Below are positions 26,549 to 38,639 of a stretch of 64,000 nucleotides of DNA, in pieces (position 1 is the stretch's first letter; each line of letters starts with the position of its first letter). Source of the stretch: Liolophura sinensis (taxonomy: Eukaryota > Mollusca > Polyplacophora > Chitonida > Chitonidae); the NCBI RefSeq assembly GCF_032854445.1, contig NC_088299.1:15185608-15249607 (forward strand), written 5' to 3'. Under the pieces are notes generated by a model. It had not been told where the DNA came from, ran no database searches, and was given only the letters and a program-made list of their open reading frames with translations. The position numbers and the translations under genes are program-made.

Positions 26549-28611
26549 CTAATTCTTAAGATTTTTCAGGATTTCCTCTATTTCTCTGTCAATATCTGTA
26601 ATACTGTTGGATTTCTCCTTAGCACTTCTCCTGAGGCTGTTGGCTCTTGCCACATAGGTAATGTCCCCTGTTGCCTCTGCCCTCTCTGAAAACTCTTCTG
26701 ATGACTTGTATAAACCTGCTATGTTCTGTTCGATTCTCCTTTTCTTCATTTTCAATTCCTCTAACTGGTCCATTGTTGACTTTCTTTTCTGTGCTTGTTT
26801 ATGTGATTCTTTCTGTCTTTTCACATCATCTAGGTGGGCCATATACTTCTGCCTTGCACTACCTACAGCAAGCACTAGAGGCTTTGTAAGGTTTACACCT
26901 GAAATACCACCAACTGCTGAGAGGTGATCAAGGACTATTCTCTGAGCCACGAAAGATCTTTCTTGCAAGTTGTCTGTTGCAACTTCTTTATTCACAGAGA
27001 ATCCCCGCTCCACACTTGCCTGGCCATGTGACAAAATAAGAAGGCTTTTGACAACTCGCCATAACTTTTTGGCTTTGTGGGCAAGATGGTCATGCAAAAA
27101 AACATCAACTCTCTGGGTATCAAGCTTTGGATTAAATTCACTAAAGCTTGCCTCTGCCATTGGAACTTCTTGATCCAAGAACTCTTGGTACTCTCTAATC
27201 ACATCATCACAATTTGACTCAATGATTTTCTTACTGTCCACCAGACACTTTAACAGTCTCTTCATCTTTGCTACACAGCCAGATTTGTCCAGAACCATCT
27301 GTCTCGGATCTAAACACTTCATGTTACGAACAAGAGTGTAACTCAATGGTGATTTGTTTTGAAGTTTCTCGACAACGCGAAGTAATGCTTCACGGTGACC
27401 CTGTCGCAGCTCAATGAGTTGACGATCTGAAATTTTCTTCTTTGAATGCAACCGCTTTACTTCATTTTCTGCTGAAAACCCAAGATCTACTGCTGATACT
27501 TCTTTCCACAGCTTTTTGTCTCTTACGTCAAGCTTAATTAGTTTAAGTGGGGTATCAATTTCTTTTAGAACATCTGCTTTGATCACTGACTGAAGCAGGC
27601 TTTTTAGCAAGTAGGAGAGGTCATCTGACATGAAGGGCAGCGGTGGTCTTTCTGCTTGATACATGGTCAGGAATGGTGTCAGCAGTTTGCTTACTGTCAG
27701 GAACATATGGATATTTGCATAAAGCAAAACATTCTGACATCCTTCCTGCACAGTTTGAAATGACTTTGTCCCAGGGTCTTTCACTTTTTTGTCTTGAACA
27801 GCCTTAACAACCATTTTCACATTGTCGAACATCTCCAATGCTCTTTCAGCAACAGGGACATTTTCCACCCACCTGTGCTTACAAAACATCAACGGAAATG
27901 TGTTGGAACCTGTCAGTTTTGAGAAGTCTTCTCGTCGTGCAGGGGAATCTTTAAACAGCCAGTACAAAGATGAAAGGAAATTGTGAACACCATTGTCAGA
28001 TTTAAAGAACCCATCTTTCAGGGCACCGTGGATAACATGAAGTCCACAACTGCCAATGTTCAGAAATTTGTTTCCAGTGTCTTTTTCGACCTTGTCTTGG
28101 AGCATATCAAAAAGTTTCCAATTTACGGATGGCCCATCCATTGATACCTGTTGTAAATTTGAAAGATTCATCCTCTCAAGATCTTCACACACACTCTCAA
28201 GTAGGGCTTCAGCATTTGTATGGCCCAAGAACTGTGATCCCAGATATCTAGTGGAAACACAATTTGTGTCCCAAAATCTTACATGTAGGTCAAGCTGCTC
28301 ATTCTTCGTTACCTTATTGAGGCTTTCATCGAAGCAGAGCACAAACTGTTCTTGTTTTACACGACTTTCCAACAAGGATTTGAAATGTGGAGCAAGTCCA
28401 AAACAACACAAATATGCTGTTTTCTTCTCACCACATGTAAATCGTTTCGCAATTTCACTATCTGGAAACATGGTTTTGAAAACAGCTTGAATCCCTTCGT
28501 TGGATTTGTAGGAATCGTGATGTTGTACAGTGTGAAGCGTCCATATGATCTCTGCTTTGACAGTCTCCTCTCTCTCCACAAATTATGTTAATGTTGAGCT
28601 GATTGGTCGAT
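26549..28611 (-). CDS. hAT transposase, main exon
   Basis: The uninterrupted frame is 676 residues (start at 28,579 read as GTG; probably an internal exon). DNA transposases of this superfamily cut and paste the element. Visible hAT marks (numbered from that GTG) are: an acidic residue in FDESLN (D84), another in SMDGPSVN (D148), the CxxH motif in SCGLHVIH (C178, H181), HRWVEN (W237), and the C-terminal SVERGFS segment with E524, which belongs to the dimerisation region. The tail (about 600-676) is charged and likely coiled-coil. An acceptor at 28,612 (GTTTTTCAG|ATCG) keeps phase with the zinc-finger exon but brings in an in-frame TAA at 28,585-28,583. A weaker acceptor inside GTGGAGAG|AGGAG would skip it. 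Either the copy is mildly damaged or that acceptor is used. Confidence 0.85.
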
Positions 28612-28933
28612 CTGAAAAACATGAATTTAAAAATAATTACAACCTGTTTCTCTTCCATTAAAATCTGAAATATTAGATAGATACTGAAAAACAAAAAAGA
28701 GGAAGGGAACAACTATTGACAAACTTAATTTGATGGTGTCTTCCCTGAATAATACAAATTTGCTACTGTGCACAAATACAGGGCATGCAGAACCCAGAAC
28801 TGTTTATAATATTAACGTATAGTTGTTATGTGAAACTGTATTATTAAGGGGGGACTACTCATGTATTTACATCAAGTTTGTCATAAGTTGTCCCCCCTGA
28901 TTCGAAATATAACCAGCATGGACCACGCATTAC

Positions 28934-29279
28934 CTTGTTGTTGTTGTTGTGGCATCGGCCGTGACGGACCAGCAGCTGCAGGAGGTTGACTGCTACCTGC
29001 CTCATCTGTTGGCCTCTGGGAACTAATAAAATCCGTTAAGGATGGGGTCCGCAAGGACATTTTACTGCGCATCAGAGCAATGTGCTTTTTGCCAGACATG
29101 TGGACTCGTAATGCTGCTTCCCCCATTGTGCCCAGGCCAAATGATTTGACACAAACTTTACATCTCGCCTTGTGTTTATCTGGATCTTTTTCCAACCACC
29201 CGACATATTCACTGTTTTCCAGCCATATTTCGTGGAACAAACAATAGCCAGGCATGTTTAACATTGTTAGCAAGTTCAC
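28934..29279 (-). CDS. hAT transposase, N-terminal zinc-finger exon
   Basis: This minus-strand exon encodes a BED-like zinc finger: ARCKVC, then about 18 residues, then HMSGKKH (C-x2-C ... H-x5-H). It is preceded by EIWLENSEYVGWLEKD, as in the N-termini of related invertebrate hAT proteins. The Pro/Gln-rich end (PMPQQQQQ) runs into a donor (CAACAAG|GTAATG, exon end 28,934), phase 1, matching the main exon. The zinc finger likely binds the element's ends. The true start is uncertain among the methionines in the first eleven residues. Confidence 0.75.
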
Positions 29280-29684
29280 ATACTACGGCTTCCTCGATTC
29301 AAACCAATCCCGTCAGAAAACTTTCCTGAGAACCCGCGCAATTTCCGGTTTCGGAAACCAGCTTTTTCAATGACTACTTATGATGTGGTTCTGTTTCCGA
29401 TATTACAATCTGCAACACTCGGCAATTTTCGTGTGAAGGGGCTCAAATGGGGTTTCTGAAATATGGTGTCTAACCGTATGATTTTAGTGGATGATTCTTA
29501 ATTGTTAGCTTGTAATATTAATTACTCAGCAATAATTTTTTTCACTGGTTGCAGTTTATAATTTTTAAAGACTTTTAAAGACCCTGATCTCACTTTTATC
29601 AAATTTTAAGGTTTTTAAGGTCCTTAATTAAACACAACGAATATTAAAGACTTTTAAGGAAATTAAGGCAGCGTACGAACCCTG

Positions 29685-29690
29685 AGAAAT
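29685..29690. repeat. Target-site duplication of the hAT element, right
   Basis: AGAAAT directly after CCCTG, copying 25,761-25,766. Block B resumes here with ATAACCTGACG. Confidence 0.85.
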
Positions 29691-29714
29691 ATAACCTGAC
29701 GTTTCAGTTGATTG

Positions 29715-30694
29715 TGTTACGGTATTGAAAGCAGCAACAGAAAACAGACTCAGTGACTCAATATTACAATGTAAACAATGCTTTATATATAAAATGAGAC
29801 GTACAGTTTTTACAGACAGTTCAACAACAACAACAACATACACATCAGTATTATCGGTCTTTACAAGTTTCCATTTCACCTTTGCATCCCAAGGAATGTA
29901 TTCCAGGAAATCCAACGTAAAGACCATGGGATAAACACACAATTCACACAAGTCACAAATTGTCCTAGACAGGTACTTCGCCAGGTTAGCGAACACGAAC
30001 ACAGTACACAGGTTACACAGAACTGGAACAGTCAAGCCTTTGGATGACGTCACACCCGCAGAGCACAACACAGGGTAAATACAGGCATGGAGGTATAATC
30101 CACTTCAGATCAGTCACAGCTCCCGCAGAAGCTCACAAACGAGCCGTTCAGAGACGTAGAGTAATGTCACCTTGTGGCAGAACGAACGTCCTTTGCAAAA
30201 CTGAAACCTTCAGTTTAGTGACCTTGTCGGTCAGGTGAGGTCAGCGTGTTAAACAAACTACACAGTCAACACTGTATAATCATAATAAAGATCCGAACAC
30301 CAATAAACGTGACTTCCGCAGAAATTCACATAAACCAGACATCAGCACAACTGTGGTACACAAACGGTGTCGGCATAAAAATCTGTCCTTCCAAATGAAA
30401 CTGGCATCACCAGCTCATATAAATAAAATGGACTCGATACGAGAGCGTCGCACTACTTATTACGATAAGACTTGGGCACAACTACTCGATCTACTACTGA
30501 TAATTCATTTACTATTCAGTCAAAAAGGACACTAGAAGTCACATAACAAACACAGACGGTAGTTTAAAATTACAGCTTTCCTGCCATACCAATGGCAGAA
30601 AGAAAGTCAAAAATAGTATCACTTTCTACAGAATTGAAAAGTTCTGAAAGAGAGCTCACGTGATAAAAGGAATCTCGTACAGGAGGGTTAGGTA
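29715..30694. other. Unique stretch replacing the expected 58-bp repeat, LU exons and block A
   Basis: Block-B identity stops at about 29,714 (compare 37,514). About 1 kb then follows with no match elsewhere in the window, until the 55-bp array resumes near 30,695. The stretch begins TGTTACGG and has 'ctcgtaca' near its end, loosely like a solo LTR (TG...CA), but no target duplication is visible. A minus-strand frame (30,071-29,628) crosses the hAT end and is not credible. No function is assigned. Confidence 0.5.
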
Positions 30695-31502
30695 CACAAG
30701 TGAAATGGACATATGTGTGACAGACATGGTTTGACACACAAGAGAGATGGACATGTACTTGGCAAATATGTGGGACAGACATGGTTTGACACACAGAAGA
30801 GATGGACATGTACTTGGTACATATGTGGGACAGACATGGTTTGACACACAGGAAAGATAAACATGTACCTGGCACATATGTGGGACAGTCATGGTTTGAC
30901 ACACAGGAGAGATGGGCATGGACTTGGAACCTATGTGGGACAGACATGGTTTGACACAGATGTAGAATGGACATGTACTTGGTGCATATGTGGTACATAC
31001 ATGGTTTGGTACACAAGTGAAATGGACATATGGACATATGGACATGGTTTGACACACAGGAGAGATGGACATGTACTTGGCAAATATGTGCGACAGACAT
31101 GGTTTGACACACAGAAGAGATGGACATATACTTGGCGCATATGTGGAACAGACATGGTTTGACATACAGGAGAGATAAACATGTACTTGGCACATACATG
31201 TATGTGGCACACACATGGTTTGACATACAGAAGAGGACATGTACTTGGCACACTGGTGGGATACACACGGTTTGACACACAGAAGTGATTTTTATGTACT
31301 TGGCAAATATGTGGGACGGACATGGTTTGACACACAGGAGAAATGGATATGTACTTGGCACATATGTGGGACAGACATGGTTTAACGTACAGGTGTAATG
31401 GACGTGTACTTTGCACATATGTGGGACAGACATGGTTTGACACACAGAAGAGATGGGCATGTACTTGTCACATATGTGGGACAGAGATGGTTTGACGTAG
31501 AG
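30695..31502. repeat. 55-bp minisatellite array 2
   Basis: About 15 units of the same 55-bp repeat, mainly the CACACAGGAGA or CACACAGAAGAGA tail type. It is one array with 32,159-33,377, split by an insertion. Minus-strand frames here are repeat shadows. Confidence 0.93.
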
Positions 31503-32158
31503 GTGGCCTCGAACCCCCATTAATTTTCCATAAGCAACAATGTTAAAATGGATATTTTAAAAAAATAAATGGCCCCAAGAAGCTATAAAACGGCTCAATC
31601 AATGCGGAACACATCACAGACATACCCACCAAAAATTATCAGGCTGCTGCGAAATCTAAGCGCATAGTGACATTTTTCACATTTTGGTGACTTCGTCAGT
31701 ACAGGCCTGGGACCCCCATTAATTTTCCATAAGCGACAATGTTAACGTCTAGTGCTGTAGCTCAGTCCCAAACATTCCGTGGCCAATAAGCTTTGGTGCA
31801 TACCTGGCCCAGCCTGTGAGAAAGAATCCATAAAAATCTTGACATAGGTTGACCGTCAAAATCTGGACCTTTCCATGGCCGGCAACTGGGAGGCGTGCCT
31901 AGCAACGCCAAGGGGACGTCACTCGCAGCCTCATCACTACCTCACACCTTGTGTCCTCTCACCCAGAACTTCAAACTTTCATCAATAAAGCTCATACCTC
32001 CTCAAACATTAGACAGTTTCCAGCATTTTTAATACCAAGCATGCACCTGTGCACCACAAATGGACGCCTGGGAGCAAAAAAAGACTTTATACCCTAAAAT
32101 TCACAGAACTACAATTGTCCCTCCTGAAAAACGGAAGTTGTAATGGGGGTCTGTGTCC
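31503..32158. mobile_element. Non-autonomous TIR element inserted in the 55-bp array
   Basis: The array is interrupted within a unit ('gtttgacgtagaggt' left, 'aggtgtcattgacatgg' right). The insert starts GGCCTCGAACCCCCATTA; the reverse complement of its end reads GGACACAGACCCCCATTA, an imperfect 18-base terminal inverted repeat. The flanking AGGT may be a 4-base target duplication. An internal direct repeat of the left end ('cccccattaattttccata' at about 31,515 and 31,711) lies about 196 bases further in. No transposase frame is present. Confidence 0.65.
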
Positions 32159-33377
32159 AGGTGTCATTGACATGGACTTGGCGCATATGTCTGACAGAGA
32201 TGGTTTGATGTACAGGTGTGATGAACATGTATTTGGCACATATGTGGGGCAGATATGGTTTGAGGTACAGGTGTGATGGAAATGTATTTGGCACATATGT
32301 GGGACAGACTTGGATTGACACCCAGGGTAGATGGACATGTATTTGGTACATATGTGGGAAAGACTTGGTTTGACACACAGTGGAGATGGACATGTACTTG
32401 GCACATATGTGGGAGAGGCATGGTTTGATGTACAGGTGTAATGGATATGTGCTTCACACATATGTGGGAAAGACATGGTTTGACACACAGTAGAGATGGA
32501 CATGTACTTGGGAGATATGTTGGACAGGCATGGTTCGACGTACAGGTGTGATGGACATGTGCTTGGCACGTATGTGGGACAGACATGGTTTGACCTACAG
32601 GTGTGATGGACATGTACTTGGGAGATATGTTGGACAGGTATGGTTCGACGTACAGGTGTGATGGACATGTACTTGGGACAAATGTGGCACACACATGGTC
32701 TGACGTACAAGTGTAATGGACATGTACTTGGCACGTATGTGGCACACACATGGTCTGACGTACAAGTGTAATGGACATGTACTTGGCACATATGTGGCAC
32801 ACACATGGTCTGACGTACAAGTGTAATGGACATGTACTTGGCACATATGTGGCACACACATGGTCTGACGTACATGTGTGATGGACATGTACTTGGGACA
32901 TATATGGGACAGACGAGGTTTGACGTACATGTGTGATGGACATGTACTTGGGACATATATGGGACAGATATGGTTTGACACACAGGAGAGATGAACATAT
33001 ACTTGGCACATATGTGGGACAGACAAGGTTTGACACACAGGAGACATGGACATGTACTTGGCACATATATGGGACAGACAAGGTTTGACACACAGGAGAG
33101 ATAAACATGTACTTGGGACATATATGGGACAGACAAGGTTTGACACACAGGAGAGATAAACATGTACTTGGGACATATATGGGACAGACAAGGTTTGACA
33201 CACAGGAGAGATAAACATGTACTTGGGACATATATGGGACAGACAAGGTTTGACACACAGGAGAGATGAACATATACTTGGGGCATATATGGGACAGACA
33301 TGGTTTGACACACAGGAGAGATGAACATATACTTGGCACATATGTGGGACAGACAAGGTTTGACACACAGGAGACAT
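32159..33377. repeat. 55-bp minisatellite array 3
   Basis: About 22 units. The left part has CGTACAGGTGTGATGG units; the middle has a run with 'gtggcacacacatggtctga'; the right has CACACAGGAGAGATAAAC units that are nearly identical to one another (33,100-33,300). It ends at the same junction ('actacacaagtaagaaa') as the other arrays. Confidence 0.95.
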
Positions 33378-36300
33378 GGACATGTACTTACTACACAAGT
33401 AAGAAATACTTCTACTTATTCAGATGGCATGAAGATAACGAAGTATATTCTTGGGTTTTTACCTCGTTCTTTACAAGTTTTCAGTCATATGAACACGAGG
33501 TGTCATTCGGTGTGCGTGTATATACAGTGCCTTCTTTTTTCAGGTCGAGCCCATACCCTTTAAGTTCCGAGGTTAATTCTGGATTTTTTGACTTCGAGGC
33601 GGACGCTTTAAACACTAGGGGATGGAAACGACTGAACTAAGAACTGTACATGCTTCATATCTCGCCTAGTCACCACAGCACTCAGTATATAGAGTGAGAT
33701 GGGTGGATGCTGGATTCATTGTGGGAGTGGGGTGGGTGGGGAAGACAATATGGCGAGTCAGCTGGATGAATGTTAAATTTTTTATGGAGGTGGGTAGGTG
33801 GAGAGGTCAGTATGGCGAGTGAGCTGGATGGATGGTGAATTCATTATGAAGGTGAGTAGGTGGAGAAGGAACTAATGGACATGTTAGGTACCTGCCCATA
33901 ATTATAATTATGCCCACAGAATGGCACAAGCGTGGTGATGCTTTCATTTCACCCCGGACTCTCAGTTCAGTGGTTAAAAATGTATCGATCGTAAGTGGCT
34001 ATCAGCTGAAGGGACAAAACTCTGCTCAGACGTTAGCAGCTTAGTGTCCATCGGTTGTCTTCGGTTGTCTGTGAACTCCTGGTTAGGCGGCGAGAAACTC
34101 ATGTTTGTTGTTGCTTAACTTTTGAAACTCACTTCCTTTCAGGAAGAAAGGTTAACTTTTGCTATTTATATAAGAAAGATAACTTTATCTGAATGCTAGC
34201 AAATGTAGACCTACGGTGATTTATTGTTAACAAACCATCCCGACATCCCCACTATAGGAACACAGGCTTGCAGTACTGATTTAGTTATTACTTATATTGG
34301 AGCATTTTCAGAACATATTCTTAACTAAAAAGGGTTAAAATATTTATAACGCTTACTCTTTAAAATTGAATAATAAATCATATAGTTCTCAGTTAAACGA
34401 AAGAAACTTTATCTTGTTAAAAGGATCACCTAAAACAATATTATTTGGGGAGAAAATGACATCTTTCACCGCATATATTGTTTAGATCTGTTTTCAATAA
34501 TTTTATCAGTTATTTGAAATTGTGGTTACAAGTCTGTTTCATCATCCAAGTATAATCTACCCAATTAAAAAAATAACCGTGTGAATATACCGACATCTAT
34601 ATTTTGTGGGAGTCGTATTTTATACGCCTATAGCGCGGGCGTAACGGAATCGCTCTCTGTGCAACAGATAACCAGTACATTCAATAAAATACATTGTTGC
34701 TAGAATCCATAGATTTTGGACTATGTGACACTGCACCCGTAAATCCAGAGTTGTAAGCAGTCTGTGCTATCAGTTTCCTTGGCCTGCTGTGAGCGAATTA
34801 CGCTCTGTTTAGACTCTGCATATCTGTCAACAAACACTTTCGGTATATTTAATAGCGAATATATGAATTTATTTATTTATTTATTTTTTTTGATTGGTGT
34901 TTTACGCCGTACTCAAGAATATTTCACTTTTACGACGGCGGCCAGCATTATGGTGGGAGGAAACGGGGCAGAGCCAGGGGAAACCCACGACCATCTGCAG
35001 GTTGCGGCCAGACCTTCCCAATTACGACCAGAGAGAAAGCCAGCATGAGCTGGACTTGAACTCACAGCGAGCGCATTGGTGAGAGATTCCTGGGTCATTA
35101 CGCTGTGCTACCGTGCTAAAAAACTGAGCCACGGAGGCCCCTCGAATATATAAAGCAGCTTCTGGCGTTTTTTGGGCTGTTTGATCAGTCACGTGATCTA
35201 ACAGATATTCTGAATTTTATCCATATGCTTAAATCATTTTTTTCCCTAATCAGCTAATGATCTTTGAATGAAATTTCATTGCAAGTTTTAGGTGGATCGC
35301 CTCACCCATATTGTATTGTACCACTGTTTAAATAGCCAAAGTGCACATATACGGCCGCTGTATTCCTGGGTCGGGTCGTCGCCTCCGGAGGAGTTGTATT
35401 GGTGATTTTGACCCCTATGAAACGTTTACAAAATTACAATAGGATTGCTATACAACTAGATTCGTGCTTATTTCTGAAACAAACGGAAATAAAAACAAGC
35501 ACCACTGAGGCTAATCCTGCCATTCGACTGTCGCTGGATTTTATGCCTGAGTTTTGTAGCGGTGGCTTCTAAGATGAAAGCAGTGCTCACTTAGTTATCG
35601 CGGACGTCAGAGAAAGCACCTCCGCTTGAACACTGCTTTTGAGTAATTTTACTGTATTTTAGAAAACAGAAAATAACCATTCTTTGTATGCTAGAATTAC
35701 TAAGGCGTAAAATATAAATTCTTCAATTGTTAAAAACTCATAGAAAAATTGTATCTCGAGATTTAATTAATTTTAAGCGTTGTCGGGTGAGATGCCGTCT
35801 TCTCACTTCCATAAAAATTTCGGCATCCCAAATGAATATTGCACTGACTCTGACATTTGTTGTTTAGAAACTGCTGAGGAAACACTAAAATAGGCGACAA
35901 AAAATACCATTTGGAAAGATGAATGCGGTTTGGGCTCAGCCGGCACAATTGAAGCCCAAAAGACAATTATAGCATTGTGGAGTAACTTCCACAAAGGATC
36001 TGGCAACGGCTGGATCATGTCTGGAGTGATGCCCGATGTTGGCTTCTCATGCCGCCTATTAGGACGATATTGACTTTGACTGCTTTCTGTTTTATACGGC
36101 TTGGGAGCTATCCTTTCTGTTGTTGTCCACTCTCTATCGTTGTCTAATTTTGCCTAAACTGTTTGTCCTGGTTTAAGTTCTAGAAGATTTTGGCCACCAT
36201 GTTGAAAATTGAAGTATCGCTCACTGGACGATTTTGTTTTCCTGTCTCTCTCTCTCATCCTCTCAAAATAAAGATATCGTAAAAATTTCTCAGAACACCC

Positions 36301-37515
36301 TACTCATGCCAGACATTCTATTTCAATTTGGGTGCGTAACCCTTTTCCCTGTGTAGAAATGTCTTTGGCGCGTACACAAAGGGTTTCCACCCCGATCCTT
36401 GAAATTGCAATAAGACACGGCCAAGTCCACATAGAAATGTGTGTGTTCTAACCGTTGTTGTCAGTTTCATATCGTAGACAGCTAAACAGGGCTTAAGGAA
36501 ATCTGACAAATTTAGGAGATTTTAGCCAAGGTAATAAACCGTCCTCAAAAGGTATCTTAATTCAGTCAGGTCAGTTGGCGGATTAATATTTCCACCACTG
36601 TGCAAATATTTAAGTCGCCGTGAAAATATTCCAATCGCAGTGGAAATATTCTTGCCATGAAAAAAATTTTCCTTTTAAGAATGTTTTTCTGTGTAAGTAT
36701 GATTTTTCTCGTAAAAAGTTATTCCTTGTGTGAAAAAATTACCGTGATTATGTAAACTGATTAGCTACATTTACTGATAAACAACCTGATAAGCCGCCTT
36801 ACTAGCAACTACATGTATATATAGAAAACATCCCAAAAATTCAATTCAATTATTAGTCATTTCTCCATTTTTATAGGCTGGAATTTAGCTACTTGTTTAC
36901 AATATGTAAACGCTGTATTTTAAATGTAAGTAGGCCAAGTATGGTTTTTATATCTTGTCTACAGTCTAGTTTATATTTGGTTTTGGGGCCATGGAATAAA
37001 GGACGGCGGCTGTGTGGGACTTTTGGCCTTGTTGTTATATGTAACCGCGTGCGCAACCTAACAATACCTAAATGATCTCCCACCTTATTCAACACACTGA
37101 CATCTGCCTTATCGGTCGATTGAATAAAATCTATAACATGGAGATAGTACATTCGAAGCAAGTTAGTCGGATTAATGTTTAAAAATTGAAACTCCACAGT
37201 ATGATCGAGTTCGTTAAATACAGCTTATGTGCAAAATTACAGCTTTCAGCTATGCCTCAACTTTCAGGCCGAATTTTCCAGGTGACAGTGTGTTTGTTTA
37301 CGAACAACCAGTCCTCGACAGCTACCGATGAAAGATTTGGGTCCATTAAGATGCACTTAAAACTGAAATTGTCGAGCAGGCCCTCAAAGTTATTCTTGAG
37401 CACGTGAGTAAATAAAACCGCCCATTCCTGCACGGTGACACTAATGATAAAGTGTATGATCTGTGGTTTCACCCCTAGGCTTATAGAAATATAACCTGAC
37501 GTTTCAGTTGATTGG
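33378..37515. repeat. Segmental duplication block B' (copy 2)
   Basis: Collinear with block B and B''. It lacks the hAT element (empty site about 37,485-37,493), the roughly 300 bases at 21,868-22,170 of B, and part of the sequence near 25,508 of B. It shares many single-base variants with B'' against B, for example 'cttctggcgttttttggg' near 35,160, where B has 'cttatgacgttttttggc'. No gene is recognised. The 62-bp repeat is reduced (33,700-33,885). Confidence 0.95.
34870..35145 (-). mobile_element. tRNA-derived SINE in B'
   Basis: The same insertion as 23,125-23,395, with tail at 34,870 and tRNA-like head near 35,135. It is shared by all three B blocks, so it was present before they were copied. 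Confidence 0.88.
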
Positions 37516-38625
37516 AAGTACGGCATGTGGTTTTAGACTGGTGGAAATATGTCTGGTTTCGGTGACTGACCTACGCGTTTTAGTGTAATGTAATCGTGAT
37601 CTCTGGTTTTGGCCTCATGGAAGTATGTCGTAGAGTTTTAGAGCAATACAATTGTTAACTGTGGTTTTGGTCTAATGAAAGTATGACTTCAGGTTTTAGT
37701 GTAATAAAATTGTGACCTGTGGTTTGGATGTAATGGAAGTGTGACCTAAAGTTTTAGTGTAATGGAATTGTGATCTTTGGTTTTGGTCTAATGAAAGTAT
37801 GACCTAAAGTTTTAGTGTAATGGAATTGTTATTTTAGGTTTTGGTCTAATGAAAGTATAACCTAAACTTTTAGTGTAATGGAATTGTTATGTGTGATTTT
37901 GGTGTAATATAACTATGACCTACGGTTTTAGTGTAGTGGAATTGTGGTCTGTGGTTTTGGTCTAATGAAAGTATGACCTAAAGTTTTAGTGTAATGGAAT
38001 CGTGATCTCTGGTTTTGGTCTAATGAAAGTATGACCTAAAGTTTTAGTGTAATGGAATTGTGACCTGTGGTTTTGGTCTAATGGATTTATGACTTAATGT
38101 TTTAGTGAAATGGAATTGCGGCCTGTGGTTTTGGTCTAATGAAAGCATGACTTAAGGTTTTAGTGTAATAGAATTGTTATCTGTGGTTTTGGCCTAAAAT
38201 AATATGACTTAAGGTTTTAGTGTAGTGGAATTGTGACCTGTGGTTTTGGTCTAATGAAAGTATGACCTAAGGTTTTAGTGTAATGGAATTGTGACTTTTG
38301 ATTTTGATCTAATTAAAGTATGACCTAGAGTTTTAGTGTAATGGAATTGTGATCTGTTGTTTTGGTCTAATGAAAGTATGACTTAAGGTTTTAGTGTAAT
38401 GGAATTGTGGTCTGTGCTTTTGATCTAATAAAAGTATGACCTAAGGTTTTAGTGTAATGGAATTGTGGTCTGTGCTTTTGATCTAATAAAAGTATGACCT
38501 AAGGTTTTAGTGTAATGGAAGTATGACCTAAGGTTTTATTGTAATGGAATTGCGACCTATTGTTTTGGCGTAATGGTAGTATCACGTAAGATTTTAGTGT
38601 AATGACATTGTGATCTGTGGTCTAA
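37515..38625. repeat. 58-bp minisatellite made of two 29-bp half-units
   Basis: About 19 units. One half reads GGTTTTGGTCTAATGAAAGT and then ATGACCTAA. The other reads GGTTTTAGTGTAATGGAATT and then GTGACCTGT. Both halves are 29 bases and align to each other, so the 58-bp unit is an old dimer. The same repeat follows B'' at 63,500-63,845. Confidence 0.93.
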
Positions 38626-38639
38626 CGGCAATATACCGT

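Larger units (their letters stand above)
25767..29684 (-). mobile_element. hAT-superfamily DNA transposon, autonomous type, 3.9 kb
   Basis: The element starts CAGGGTTCGTAC and ends GTACGAACCCTG, a perfect 12-bp terminal inverted repeat with the CAGGG start common in hAT elements. Both ends carry several copies of AAAGACTTTTAA just inside, a usual arrangement for transposase binding sites. The target duplication is 6 bp (AGAAAT) rather than the classic 8 bp. The empty site is preserved in B', which fixes the boundaries. Inside are a minus-strand zinc-finger exon and a transposase exon, plus a degenerate SINE near the left end. B'' also lacks the element, so it arrived in B after the blocks were copied. 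Confidence 0.93.

Noticed and set aside
29715-30694. Solo LTR (TG...CA)
   Set aside because: Ends are only loosely suitable and no target-site duplication is visible.
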